Source: Tessaracoccus aquimaris (GTDB lineage Bacteria > Actinomycetota > Actinomycetes > Propionibacteriales > Propionibacteriaceae). From it: DNA of 64,000 nucleotides. The stretch is from NCBI RefSeq assembly GCF_001997345.1, contig NZ_CP019606.1, positions 2,046,001 to 2,110,000 on the forward strand. Reading direction: 5' to 3'. Shown here in pieces: positions 30,821 through 39,538 of this stretch (position 1 is the first letter of the stretch; the number at the start of each line of letters is the position of its first letter). A program made the translations under genes and the position numbers. Below the pieces are notes generated by a model, which ran no database searches, was not told the origin of the DNA, and saw only the letters and a program-made list of their open reading frames with translations.

Positions 30821-31584
30821 GGGACGAGGACCTCCAGGCTGGAATCGGGCGGGACGGTGAGCTGATCGGCCGTCGGTTGGCGGTCGGTGATGAGTCCGGT
30901 GAAGCGCGTCACGGGGTTGATCTCGAGGAATCCCACCCCGGGGAACTTAGCGTGATCGACGAGCAGCCAACTCCTGGTCGCGATGTCCATCATGGCGCGC
31001 TTGACCGGCACCTCACTCGGCGTGGAGTCGACGACGGCGCCGTCGGGTCGCACGCCCGCCGCGCCGAGGAAGGCGACGTCGACGCGGACCTGGCGCAGGC
31101 AGGACTCGGTCAGCACTCCGACCATCGACTCGTAGTTGGGGCGAAGCACGCCGCCCATCACGACCAGGTCGATGTTGGGCGCGTCCGCGAGCGATCGGAC
31201 CACGGCGAGCGACGCGGTCACGACGGTGATGTCCTTGTTGCGCAGATAGGGGCACATGGAGAAGACGGTGGTGCCGATGTCGAGCGCGACGACGTCGCCG
31301 TCCTCGACAAGGCGGGCGGCGGCGCGGGCGATCGCCTGTTTCTCGGCGGGCTCCTGGGTCGCCACCACGTCGAAGGCCGAGGCATCCGCCTCGGGCCGGA
31401 CGCTCCGCGGACGGCACGCTCCGCCGCGGACCCGGTCGAGGAGTCCGTTGTCGGCCAGGTGGTCGAGGTCGCGTCGAACGGTCGCCTCGGACACCCCAAG
31501 CGTCTTTGCCAGCTCCGGAACCGATGCCGAGCCCTGCTGGTAGACAAGCTCGACCGTCCGTCGCTGACGAACATCGGTCAGCAT
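30817..31584 (-). CDS. DeoR-family transcriptional repressor of sugar metabolism
   Basis: A 255-aa regulator. The N-terminal DeoR helix-turn-helix (about residues 5-57, SVPELAKTLGVSEATVRRDL) is followed by a DeoRC sugar-phosphate sensing domain with GDVVALDIGTT and FLGAAGVRPDGAV. Such repressors release DNA when a phosphorylated sugar binds, here probably the product of the PfkB kinase or the substrate of the GH4 enzyme. It is divergent from the sugar ABC operon. The 104-bp gap and the promoter of the PIG-L gene 4.5 kb away share a TCGAGCAAACC motif likely to be its operator. Confidence 0.92.
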   Translation of the reverse strand: MLTDVRQRRTVELVYQQGSASVPELAKTLGVSEATVRRDLDHLADNGLLDRVRGGACRPRSVRPEADASAFDVVATQEPAEKQAIARAAARLVEDGDVVALDIGTTVFSMCPYLRNKDITVVTASLAVVRSLADAPNIDLVVMGGVLRPNYESMVGVLTESCLRQVRVDVAFLGAAGVRPDGAVVDSTPSEVPVKRAMMDIATRSWLLVDHAKFPGVGFLEINPVTRFTGLITDRQPTADQLTVPPDSSLEVLVP

Positions 31585-31600
31585 GGCTCGACCCTAGCAG

Positions 31601-31670
31601 CGAATTTAGAGCAGGATGGTAAAGATTCGAGCAAACCCGCGCAATTCATGGCATTATCGAGCCACGAGCT
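31601..31670. promoter_or_regulatory. Divergent control region with repeated GAGC-centred operator-like motif
   Basis: The 104-bp gap between the DeoR gene and the sugar-binding protein gene is AT-rich and holds several copies of an ATT(n)CGAGC-type motif: ATTTAGAGCAGG (GAGC at 31609), ATTCGAGCAAACC (GAGC at 31630), ATTATCGAGCCAC (GAGC at 31660) and ACGAGC (31667). The main copies are 21 and 30 bp apart, about two and three helical turns. TTCGAGCAAACC (31627-31638) matches the site before the PIG-L gene. No clear -35/-10 pair was assigned. Confidence 0.55.
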
Positions 31671-31688
31671 AGTCAAGGAGGACCAACC

Positions 31689-33065
31689 ATGTCGTTTCGC
31701 CCGTTTACCCGCCGCAGCTTCGTGCTGGGTGCGGCCGGTGTGGCCGGTGCCGGCGTGCTGTCGGCGTGCGCGCCCGGCGAAAACGCGCCAACCCAGACCC
31801 AGAAGCCTGGCGGCACCAGCCCCAGCGCAGCAGCGTCGAAGGATCCGAGCCAGCTCGGTGACATCACGCTCGTCGTCTGGGACCAGGAGGTGCGGGGCAG
31901 CCAGAACGATGCACTGGTCGCCCTCAACAAGGCCTTCCAGGAGAAGTACCCCAACATCAAGATCGACCGGAAGTCGCAGTCGTTCGACGATCTGAAGGCG
32001 CAGGCCTCGCTTGCGCTCAGCGGCAACGACGTCCCCGACGTCATGCAGGTCAACAACGCACGCGCCGACATGGGCCAGTTCGTCAAGGCAGGCCAGTTGA
32101 CCGACCTGTCGCCGTTCGCGGCCACCTACGGCTGGGAGGACCGCTTCCCGACCTCCGTGCTGTCGAAGGTGCGCTACAGCGCCGACGCCAAGACCTTCGG
32201 CGAGGGCAACCTGTACGGCCTGCCGCAGACCGGCGAGATCGTCGGCATCTTCTACTCGCAGAAGAAGCTTGACGCGCTGGGCGTCAAGGCCCCCACCACC
32301 TGGGACGAGTACTTCGCGGCGCTCGATGCCGCGCTGGCGAAGGGCGAGCAGCCCATGGTGCTCGGCAACGTCGACAAGTGGCCGGCGCTGCACGTCTTCG
32401 GCCCGCTGCAGGCCAAGTACGTCGCCCCCGACGAGATCGTCAAGCTCGGCATGGGCAACGCGGGCGCGTCGTGGACCGACGAGCCGAACAAGGCTGCGAT
32501 GAAGCAGTTCGCCGACTGGGGCTCGAAGAAGTACTTCGGCGGCTCCCCCAACGGCACCGACTACGACGCGGCGTGGAACGACTTCACGAAGGGCACGGGC
32601 GTGTTCCTGCCCGGCGGCTCGTGGCTCGGCACCGACATGGAGGCCGTGATGGGCGAGGACCTGCACTTCATCGCTCCCCCGCCCGCCGTCGACGGCAAGC
32701 TTGCCACCACCGGAGGCACCGGCATCCCGTTCGCGATCCCGGCCAAGGCAAAGCAGGTCGAGGCGGCCGCCGCCTACATCGACTTCATCACGACCTCCGA
32801 CGCCATGAAGCTGATCGCCGAGAACGGCGGCTTCCCGGTGCTCGACACCGCCTCGCTCGCGCCGGAGAAGGGCGTCCAGAAGGAGATCTTCGAGGCCTTC
32901 GACAAGGTCTCGCAGGAGGGCACGCTGCTGCCCTACCTCGACTACGCGACGCCGTCGTTCTCCGACACTGCTGGCCAGGGCCTGCAGGAGGTCCTCGGCG
33001 CCCAGCGCACCCCGGATGAGGTGCTCGCCGACTTCGAGGCCGACTACAAGGAGTTCACGGGATAG
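31689..33065 (+). CDS. Sugar ABC transporter substrate-binding lipoprotein
   Basis: A 458-aa family 1 (CUT1) solute-binding protein. A twin-arginine signal, RRSFVLGAAGVAGAGVLSAC, ends in a lipobox Cys near residue 29, so it appears Tat-exported and lipid-anchored. The mature part begins with a Thr/Pro/Ser-rich tether and then ITLVVWDQEVRGSQ, typical of oligosaccharide-binding proteins. It starts at ATG 31689 after AAGGAGG at normal spacing. First gene of the operon SBP-permease-permease-PfkB. The ligand is unknown; the locus suggests an N-acetylated or deacetylated oligosaccharide. Confidence 0.93.
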   Translation: MSFRPFTRRSFVLGAAGVAGAGVLSACAPGENAPTQTQKPGGTSPSAAASKDPSQLGDITLVVWDQEVRGSQNDALVALNKAFQEKYPNIKIDRKSQSFDDLKAQASLALSGNDVPDVMQVNNARADMGQFVKAGQLTDLSPFAATYGWEDRFPTSVLSKVRYSADAKTFGEGNLYGLPQTGEIVGIFYSQKKLDALGVKAPTTWDEYFAALDAALAKGEQPMVLGNVDKWPALHVFGPLQAKYVAPDEIVKLGMGNAGASWTDEPNKAAMKQFADWGSKKYFGGSPNGTDYDAAWNDFTKGTGVFLPGGSWLGTDMEAVMGEDLHFIAPPPAVDGKLATTGGTGIPFAIPAKAKQVEAAAAYIDFITTSDAMKLIAENGGFPVLDTASLAPEKGVQKEIFEAFDKVSQEGTLLPYLDYATPSFSDTAGQGLQEVLGAQRTPDEVLADFEADYKEFTG

Positions 33066-33970
33066 TGAGTGCCGTGGCGCGGAAGCGGCGGGAGGCTCCC
33101 TCGGCGGTCGTCCGAGGGAGGCTCACGCCCTACCTGTATCTCCTACCGGCGTTCCTGGTCTACGCGGGCTTCCTGCTGTACCCGCTGCTCAGGGCCGCTC
33201 AGTTCTCGCTCTACGACTGGCCCGGCTTCGGCCCGTCCACGTTCGTGGGGCTCGGCAACTACGTCGACCTGCTGAGCGACCGCCGCTTCCTCGCCGCCGT
33301 CACCCACGCCCTCACCCTGATCATCTTCTACTCGATCCTTCCGCTGGTCGTCGGGCTGGTGCTTGCCGCGATCCTGCGCCGCGGCAAGGTCAAGGGGCTC
33401 GGCGTCTTCCGAGTCCTGATCTTTATGCCCCAGGTGATCGCGCTGGTCGTGGTCGCCGTGGCCTGGTACCAGATCTACGCCCCCAACGGTTATCTGAACG
33501 CGCTGCTCTCGGCCGTCGGCCTCGAGGGCCTCACCCGCGGCTGGCTCGGTGACCCGACGTTCGCGCTCCCCGCCGTGGGCATGGTCGGCTTCTGGCTGCA
33601 GACCGGCCTGGTGATGCTGCTGCTGCTCGCGGGCATGGGACGCATCCCCAACGACCAGTACGAGGCCGCCCGGCTCGACGGCGCAGGCCCCATTCGCGAG
33701 TTCTTCGCCATCACGCTTCCCGCCGTCAAGGCCGAGATCACCACGGCACTCGTGTTGACGATCATCGCCGCCCTGAAGACATTCGACCTGGTCTACGTCA
33801 CCACCGGCGGCGGCCCCGGCACCGCGACGACCGTCCCGAGCTACGAGGTCTACAACCGGGCATTCAACCTCAAGGAGGTCGGCTCCGCGTCCGCGGTCGC
33901 CGTCGTCCTGACGATCCTGGTGTTCCTCATCAATGTCGTCGTGTCGCGCATCGGGGAGGAGAAACGATGA
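33065..33970 (+). CDS. Sugar ABC transporter permease (MalF/UgpA type)
   Basis: A 301-aa CUT1 permease with six membrane helices and the EAA loop EAARLDGAGPIREFFAITLP that docks the ATPase. The start GTG 33065 shares one base with the TAG stop of the binding-protein gene. It partners the next permease. No ATPase gene is present in the operon, so it must use a shared MsmK/MsiK-type ATPase encoded elsewhere. Confidence 0.94.
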   Translation: MSAVARKRREAPSAVVRGRLTPYLYLLPAFLVYAGFLLYPLLRAAQFSLYDWPGFGPSTFVGLGNYVDLLSDRRFLAAVTHALTLIIFYSILPLVVGLVLAAILRRGKVKGLGVFRVLIFMPQVIALVVVAVAWYQIYAPNGYLNALLSAVGLEGLTRGWLGDPTFALPAVGMVGFWLQTGLVMLLLLAGMGRIPNDQYEAARLDGAGPIREFFAITLPAVKAEITTALVLTIIAALKTFDLVYVTTGGGPGTATTVPSYEVYNRAFNLKEVGSASAVAVVLTILVFLINVVVSRIGEEKR

Positions 33971-34776
33971 GGGTCTCCGCTCTCGAGAAGACGGCCAACT
34001 ACGTCATCTTGTCCCTGTTCGCGCTCTATGCGATCTTCCCCATCGTCACGATCGCCGTGACCGCCCTTCGCCCGAAGATCGGCGTGACGGACCCCGGGCT
34101 GCACATCGAGAACTTCGCCGAGGCGTGGGAGTTGGGCAAGTTCGGCTCGGCGCTGACGAACTCCGTGCTCGTGGCCCTCCTCGTGGTGAGCGTCGCCCTG
34201 ACCTTCTCCGTCCTGGCCGGCTATGCGTTCGGGACGATGCGGTTCCGCGGCTCCACGTTCCTGTTCTACCTGTTCCTGCTCGGCCTGATGGTCCCGGCGG
34301 AGGCCATCGTCATCCCGCTGTTCTTCGACCTGCGCACGCTCGGCCTGACCGACACCATCTGGGCGGTCGCACTGCCGCAGATCGCGCAGTCGGTCGCGTT
34401 CGGCACCTTCTGGATGCGCAGCCAGTTCCGGGCGATGCCGCCCAACCTGATCGAGGCCGCGTCCATCGACGGGGCCGGCGGCTTGAGGGCGCTGGTGCGG
34501 ATCATGATCCCGCCCGCGCTCCCGTCCATCGCAACGGTCGCCGTCCTGATGTTCATGTGGACCTGGAACGAGTTCCTGATCCCGCTGGTGATGAGCCCGT
34601 CCGGCGTCTGGCGCACCGCGCCGCTCGGCCTGTCGATCTTCAAGGGCCAGTACACGGCCGACCACGCGCTACTCTCGGCGGCCGGCGTCATCATCGCGGC
34701 CCCCATCGTCGTCGCGTTCCTGTTCCTGCAACGCTATTTCATCAACGGCATGCTCGAGGGGGCTGCAAAGGAATGA
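33967..34776 (+). CDS. Sugar ABC transporter permease (MalG/UgpE type)
   Basis: A 269-aa CUT1 permease with six membrane helices and the EAA loop EAASIDGAGGLRALVRIMIP. It overlaps the upstream permease and the downstream kinase by 4 nt on each side (ATGA), which indicates tight translational coupling through the whole operon. Imports the sugar delivered by the 31.7-kb lipoprotein. Confidence 0.94.
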   Translation: MRVSALEKTANYVILSLFALYAIFPIVTIAVTALRPKIGVTDPGLHIENFAEAWELGKFGSALTNSVLVALLVVSVALTFSVLAGYAFGTMRFRGSTFLFYLFLLGLMVPAEAIVIPLFFDLRTLGLTDTIWAVALPQIAQSVAFGTFWMRSQFRAMPPNLIEAASIDGAGGLRALVRIMIPPALPSIATVAVLMFMWTWNEFLIPLVMSPSGVWRTAPLGLSIFKGQYTADHALLSAAGVIIAAPIVVAFLFLQRYFINGMLEGAAKE

Positions 34777-35957
34777 CCGATCACGCGCATGACGAGCACG
34801 ACCACGACGAGCAGCAGTGCGAGAGTTGCTGGTCCTGGGACCCACTCGCCTCGTCCAGGAAGGATGGCGAGCCGCCGCTCGACGTCCTCACCACGGGGCC
34901 GCTGTTCTTCGACCTGATCTTCTCGGGGCTGCCACGACTCCCAGACCCGGGCGAGGAGTTGTACTCGTCCGGCATGGGCTCCTGCCCCGGCGGGATCGCG
35001 AACCTTGCGACGGCGACCGCTCGGCTCGGGCTGCGCACCGGCCTCGTGACGGGGTTCGGCGACGACGCCTACGCCGACTGGATGTGGGACGTGCTCTCCA
35101 ACGACGAGCACATCGACCTGTCCGCCTCGCGGCGCTTCCCCAACTTCCACTCGGCGATCACCGTCTCGATGGCGTTCAGCGGGGACCGGGGCATGGTCAG
35201 CCACGCCCACGACCTGCCCGAGCCGATGGACGCGGCGCTGCTCGAGGCGCCCGCGGCCCGCGCCGCGGCCATCGACCTGAACTCGGTCGGCCCGTACTGG
35301 CAGAAACTGCAGGAGCGCGGCACGCTGCTGTTCGCCGACATCGGCTTCGACGAGACGGGCAAGTGGGACCAGGCGACCCTCGCGCCGCTCGAGTTCTGCC
35401 ACGCCTTCACGCCCAACGCGGTCGAGGCCATGGCGTACACGCGGACGGAGCGCCCGACGGAGGCGGTCCGTAAGCTCGCCGACCTGGTGCCGCTTGCCGT
35501 GGTGACCGACGGCGTCGGGGGCAGCTTCGCGATCGACGGGTCCACGGGCGAGGAGGCGTTCTGTCCCTCCGTCCCGGTCGACGCGATCGACCCGACCGGC
35601 GCGGGAGACGTCTTCGCGGCGTCCATCGTGCTCGGCACCCTCGCGGGGTGGCCGCTGGAGGTCCGGCTCCGGTTTGCGTCGCTGTGCGCGTCGATGGCGG
35701 TGCGTCGCTTCGGAGGCTCGCTCGCCGCCCCCGGCTGGGGCGACATCGCGGACTGGTGGCGCACGGTCTCGAAGCAGGCGTCCGACGGCGACCTGCGGGC
35801 CGCGTACGTGGCGCGCGACTACGGCTTCCTGGGCGACCTGATCCCCACCCACGAGGTGCATGGCGTCCGCCGCGCCGAGGGGACCTTCGCGCTCGCGTCG
35901 CACCTTGGCTACCGTCCCGGCCGAGTCGAGGGCCTCACTCCCCCGCCCGCAAGCTGA
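34773..35957 (+). CDS. PfkB-family carbohydrate kinase with His-rich N-terminus
   Basis: A 394-aa ribokinase-like sugar kinase. The signature DPTGAGDVFAASIV near residue 270 holds the catalytic Asp and anion hole. The N-terminal substrate region reads GPLFFDLIFSGL followed by GSCPGGIANLA. Unusually it begins with a His/Asp-rich stretch (HAHDEHDHDE, residues 4-13) and CESC at about residues 16-19, which look metal-binding and are not part of the kinase fold. A long C-terminal extension of about 90 residues follows the signature. ATG 34773 overlaps the permease stop by 4 nt. It probably phosphorylates the sugar imported by this operon, giving the inducer and a substrate for the GH4 enzyme; this is inference. 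Confidence 0.88.
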   Translation: MTDHAHDEHDHDEQQCESCWSWDPLASSRKDGEPPLDVLTTGPLFFDLIFSGLPRLPDPGEELYSSGMGSCPGGIANLATATARLGLRTGLVTGFGDDAYADWMWDVLSNDEHIDLSASRRFPNFHSAITVSMAFSGDRGMVSHAHDLPEPMDAALLEAPAARAAAIDLNSVGPYWQKLQERGTLLFADIGFDETGKWDQATLAPLEFCHAFTPNAVEAMAYTRTERPTEAVRKLADLVPLAVVTDGVGGSFAIDGSTGEEAFCPSVPVDAIDPTGAGDVFAASIVLGTLAGWPLEVRLRFASLCASMAVRRFGGSLAAPGWGDIADWWRTVSKQASDGDLRAAYVARDYGFLGDLIPTHEVHGVRRAEGTFALASHLGYRPGRVEGLTPPPAS

Positions 35958-36082
35958 CGCCTCGGCCGACCTCGGCCTGCCCGCTCCGGGCCGGTCGAGG
36001 GTGGTTCGAGCGCGCCCGAAACCGACCCTCACACGAGCGTCGAAACGCGTGTGACAAGGTATTACACTAATTCAATCATTAT

Positions 36083-36123
36083 CGAGCAAACCATTGCTAT
36101 CTCCTGCAAATTCAGCCTAAAGT
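36083..36123 (+). promoter_or_regulatory. Promoter and DeoR-like operator of the PIG-L gene
   Basis: TTGCTA (36094-36099), an 18-bp spacer and TAAAGT (36118-36123) form a reasonable vegetative promoter. TCGAGCAAACC (36083-36093) abuts the -35 and matches 31628-31638 in the DeoR/ABC divergent promoter exactly over 11 bp; the bases before it, CATTA, match 31653-31657. This suggests common control by the DeoR repressor. Confidence 0.6.
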
Positions 36124-36183
36124 GAACGCGTCCAAGGGGACACAACTGGGTCGGACGACGTCGTCCGCATTCGGAAGGTGGAT

Positions 36184-39100
36184 ATGCACATGCAGAAAAG
36201 ATCAACCGTCGGGAGACTCCTGGCCCTGGCTGGAGCTCTGACCATCGGCTTCTCGATGGCCGTGCCAGCCACGGCGAAGGAGAACAAACCCGCCCCGTCG
36301 TCCTCGGTAAGCACCGAGGCCACGGCGAGCAAGATCAACGTGATGGGGCTGTGGGCCCATCCCGACGATGACGCGTCGTTCATCACCCCGTGCGGCGTCT
36401 GGCACGAGCGCTACGACGTGCAGTGCGGCATCATCATCCTGACCCGCGGCGAGGGCGGCTCGAACTCCGTCGGCAGCGAGGCGGGACCCGACCTCGGCCT
36501 GAGGCGCGAGAACGAGGACCGCGCGTCGCACTACCGCTCCGGCACCCTCGACATCTACAACATCGACGCTGTCGACTTCTTCTACAACACCTCCGCCCCG
36601 CTCACCGAGGAGGTGTGGGGCTCTGAGCGCATCCAGCGCCAGGTCGTCCGGGTGATCCGGCAGACAAGGCCCGACGTGCTGGTCGGCTTCTCGCCGTCGA
36701 TGGCCGTCGGCCACGGCAACCACCAGTACGCCGGGCGCGTGGTGTGGGAGGCCGCCGCGATGGCCGCCGACCCGACCAAGTTCCCCGAGCAACTCGTCGG
36801 GCCGGACGCCGTGAAGCCGTGGCAGGTCAAGACGATCACCTCGGGCGGCCAGACCACCGGCACCGGCGGCACCACAACGGCGGCCAACTGCAACGCCGGC
36901 TTCGTGCCCGCGGCCGACAACCCGTTCACGGTGGTCGGCACCTGGAGCGGCTACGACTCTCCGTACACGTGGCTCCAGGGCAACGTGCAGGGCCAGCCAG
37001 CAGGCACCAAGATGACGTGGGCGCAGACGGGACGCGAGGGCTTCATGGTCCACGCCACCCAGGCGCGGCCCAAGTTCACGGGCGTCTACGCCCCGCAGTG
37101 TCTCCGCTACGGCATCGCGCAGTCCGTCGTCCCGTTCCAGCCGAACGGCTCCGCTGGCAACGCGAAGGACGAGGCGATCCTGTACGGCTCGGTGCTTCCC
37201 GATCCCGGCGGCATGCCGCTCGGCTCGACCTACACCATCGAGACCAGCGACTACTTCCAGGCCCCTGGCGTGCCCTTCACCGTGAAGGTCTCCGCCAAGT
37301 CCGGCAAGGGAACGCTCGCCGCTGGCAACGTGGCGCTGAAGGTCCCCGCCGGCTGGCAGGTCAGCGGTTCCACCGCCCTCGGTCCCATCACCGACGGCGC
37401 GACGGCGAGCGTCACGCTCACCGTCACCCCGGCCGCCGACGCGCAACTCAAGCGCTATCCGATCTCGGCCACCTTCGGCAACGGCTCGGTCACCGCGTAC
37501 AACGACACCCGCATCGAATTGGTGGCGGGCGTCGAGGGACGCTTCCAGCGTTGGGGGAACTACTCCGAGTACGACCAGTGGGCTGACGAGTTCAGCCACG
37601 TTGGCGGCCGTTCCAATGCGGAGCGGCAGATCGGGGCTGGAGAGTCCATCACGGTGCCTGTCGTCGTCAGCAACCGAACGACCACGGCCCAGTCGGGAAC
37701 GGTCGCGCTGACCCTGCCAGACGGCATGACGGCCGACGCGGCGTCCAAGCCGTACTCCGGCCTGGCCGCGGGTGCAGACACGACGGTCAACTTCGTCGTC
37801 ACGCACACCAACCCCGCCTCGCCCGCTGGCACCAACGCCAACATCACCATCACCACGACGGCGACCCAGGCGGCCTCGACGAGCACGGAGACGCTGAAGC
37901 TCTACGTCGTGCCGACCACCGTCATCCCACAGGCCGCGACGGCCCCGACCATCGACGGCGTCGCCGACGACGGGTACGGGCCTGCGCTCGACATCGGCCG
38001 CAAGTGGGAGGGTGCCGACTGTTCACCCAACGGCGTCGACTGCGGCAACGGCTCGACCATGCGGCTGAGCTGGAACGGCGACGACCTGTACGTGGTCGCC
38101 ACCGTCGTCGACGACAAGGTGAGCGCGGCCGCCCCGCCGGAGCGCTGCTTCGGTCACTGGCTGGTCGACTCGGTGGAGGTCCTGCTCGACCCGGTCGGCG
38201 GGTCGCGCGACACGTCCACGACGTTCAAGTCGGGGATCCTGCCCTACACCGACGACCCGAGCGGGTCGGCGGGCAACGGGGCGGACGGCCCGTGCTGGAG
38301 CCGCGACGCGGACAACCATCAGGGGTTCTCCTCGGGGCCGCTCGCCTCGACAATCGAGGGCGCGCCGAACTCCCCCGGCCAGCAGGTCGCGGTCAAGGTG
38401 ACGCGCAACGCCGACGGCACCTACGCCGGCGGTAGCTACACCGTCGAGACGAAGATCCCGCTGAAGAACCTGCCTGCCGCGGTCGTGACGGGCAAGGCCC
38501 CGACGGGCGCCCAGGCGAGCAACGACGTCGACCCCAAGTACCTGGGGCTCAACGTGACGCCGTACGACTCGGACGTGACCACCTACATCGGCAAGACGCG
38601 CACCGCGTGGTCGCCGTTCGGTAGCCAGCAGTCTGAGCCCTACCGTTGGGGACACGCCTACCTCGACGGCTACCAGGCTCCAGCCGACCGGTCCACGACC
38701 CCGGCGAAGCCGATCATCCCGAACACCGCGCTGATGGGTGTGGAGTCGCCGCAGACGATCTACCAGTCCGCAACGCGCGGCGTGTCGATCTCGGGCCTCC
38801 AGCCGAGCAGGGCGCTGAAGATCACGGGCGTCAAGACCAACCCGGCGCAGGCCATGATCGACCTGACGTCCAGCGAGGCGGGCACCCTGCGGGTCTACGC
38901 CTGGAAGGGCGACTACGGCATGGTCCCGGTGTGGAAGTCGAGCTGCAAGGGCGACACCCTCGGGTTCTCCACCTGCTCGCCCGACGACATCACGGCCGCG
39001 CCCTGGGGCACCGATATGGGTGGGCGTCTGCTCGACAGCCTCACCTACTCGGTGAAGCCGGGCAAGGACAAGATCCACTTCAAGATGTCGAAGCAGGTCA

Positions 39101-39189
39101 GCTCCGCGCTGGCCAACGGCGGCTCGCTTGTGATCTCGTGGCAGAGCGTAAGCGACGGCGTCAACGCGTGGTACTTCCCCGTGAAGTAG
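36184..39189 (+). CDS. Secreted PIG-L deacetylase with NEW3 and CBM9-like domains
   Basis: A 1,001-aa exported protein. The signal peptide (RLLALAGALTIGFSMAVPATA) precedes a PIG-L/LmbE zinc deacetylase domain (about residues 50-310) with the hallmark WAHPDDDASF and a later GHGNHQYAG (zinc His). The family removes N-acetyl from GlcNAc-type sugars. Residues about 355-440 and 470-570 look like NEW3/alpha-galactosidase-associated beta domains (VKVSAKSGKG...NVALKVPAGWQV; TVPVVVSNRT). About 590-780 is a CBM9/DOMON-like sugar-binding domain (PTIDGVADDGYGPALDI...WNGDDLYVVATVVDD). The C-terminal ~130 residues are unassigned. GGAAGG at 36172-36177 favours ATG 36184; GTG 36178 is an alternative. Likely trims N-acetylated glycans outside the cell before import. 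It has no wall-anchor signal. Confidence 0.85.
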   Translation: MHMQKRSTVGRLLALAGALTIGFSMAVPATAKENKPAPSSSVSTEATASKINVMGLWAHPDDDASFITPCGVWHERYDVQCGIIILTRGEGGSNSVGSEAGPDLGLRRENEDRASHYRSGTLDIYNIDAVDFFYNTSAPLTEEVWGSERIQRQVVRVIRQTRPDVLVGFSPSMAVGHGNHQYAGRVVWEAAAMAADPTKFPEQLVGPDAVKPWQVKTITSGGQTTGTGGTTTAANCNAGFVPAADNPFTVVGTWSGYDSPYTWLQGNVQGQPAGTKMTWAQTGREGFMVHATQARPKFTGVYAPQCLRYGIAQSVVPFQPNGSAGNAKDEAILYGSVLPDPGGMPLGSTYTIETSDYFQAPGVPFTVKVSAKSGKGTLAAGNVALKVPAGWQVSGSTALGPITDGATASVTLTVTPAADAQLKRYPISATFGNGSVTAYNDTRIELVAGVEGRFQRWGNYSEYDQWADEFSHVGGRSNAERQIGAGESITVPVVVSNRTTTAQSGTVALTLPDGMTADAASKPYSGLAAGADTTVNFVVTHTNPASPAGTNANITITTTATQAASTSTETLKLYVVPTTVIPQAATAPTIDGVADDGYGPALDIGRKWEGADCSPNGVDCGNGSTMRLSWNGDDLYVVATVVDDKVSAAAPPERCFGHWLVDSVEVLLDPVGGSRDTSTTFKSGILPYTDDPSGSAGNGADGPCWSRDADNHQGFSSGPLASTIEGAPNSPGQQVAVKVTRNADGTYAGGSYTVETKIPLKNLPAAVVTGKAPTGAQASNDVDPKYLGLNVTPYDSDVTTYIGKTRTAWSPFGSQQSEPYRWGHAYLDGYQAPADRSTTPAKPIIPNTALMGVESPQTIYQSATRGVSISGLQPSRALKITGVKTNPAQAMIDLTSSEAGTLRVYAWKGDYGMVPVWKSSCKGDTLGFSTCSPDDITAAPWGTDMGGRLLDSLTYSVKPGKDKIHFKMSKQVSSALANGGSLVISWQSVSDGVNAWYFPVK

Positions 39190-39203
39190 GCGCGCAGAAG
39201 GGG

Positions 39204-39236
39204 AGGGCCCCCGACGCATCCAGCGTCGGGGGCCCT
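39204..39236. terminator. Strong hairpin terminator after the PIG-L gene
   Basis: A 14-bp perfect GC stem (39204-39217 with 39223-39236), loop ATCCA, followed by TTCCT. It lies between convergent PIG-L and DUF3017 genes, so it probably stops both. Confidence 0.9.
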
Positions 39237-39247
39237 TCCTGCTCTTC

Positions 39248-39538
39248 TCAGCTCGGGGGGACGATCAGCGCGACGGCGGCCAGCGCGAGCCCGATGCCCG
39301 CCATCACCGTGACGTCGATCCAGCGTCGACGGATCACGAGCAGGCCTGCCGTGGTGCGGGGAAGCACCAGCCGCAGTGCCGCGCCGATGCACAGCGACCC
39401 GGCGATCAGCAGCGCCCCCCGCTTCCAGTGACCGAGCGCGGCGTAGACGGTGCCCGCCGACAGCACGGCCGCCACCAGCAGCAGGGGCCACGGGTTGCTC
39501 GGGTACGACTCCGCCGGCTTGTCCGGCTTATCGGCCAT
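39248..39538 (-). CDS. DUF3017 small membrane protein
   Basis: A 96-aa protein with three hydrophobic segments (about 17-36, 42-60 and 72-94) after a polar N-terminus. DUF3017 proteins are found in actinobacteria, typically next to folD, as here: ATG 39538 overlaps the folD stop by 11 nt. Function unknown. Confidence 0.85.
   Translation of the reverse strand: MADKPDKPAESYPSNPWPLLLVAAVLSAGTVYAALGHWKRGALLIAGSLCIGAALRLVLPRTTAGLLVIRRRWIDVTVMAGIGLALAAVALIVPPS

Noticed and set aside
36050..36066. TGTGA-N7-TTACA as a GlxR/CRP site before the PIG-L gene.
   Set aside because: CRP-type sites need a 6-bp spacer and TCACA in the second half; both differ here.
36060..36183. Riboswitch or long structured leader before the PIG-L gene.
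   Set aside because: The gap has a normal promoter about 60 bp from the start codon and no conserved riboswitch core that I can recognise.
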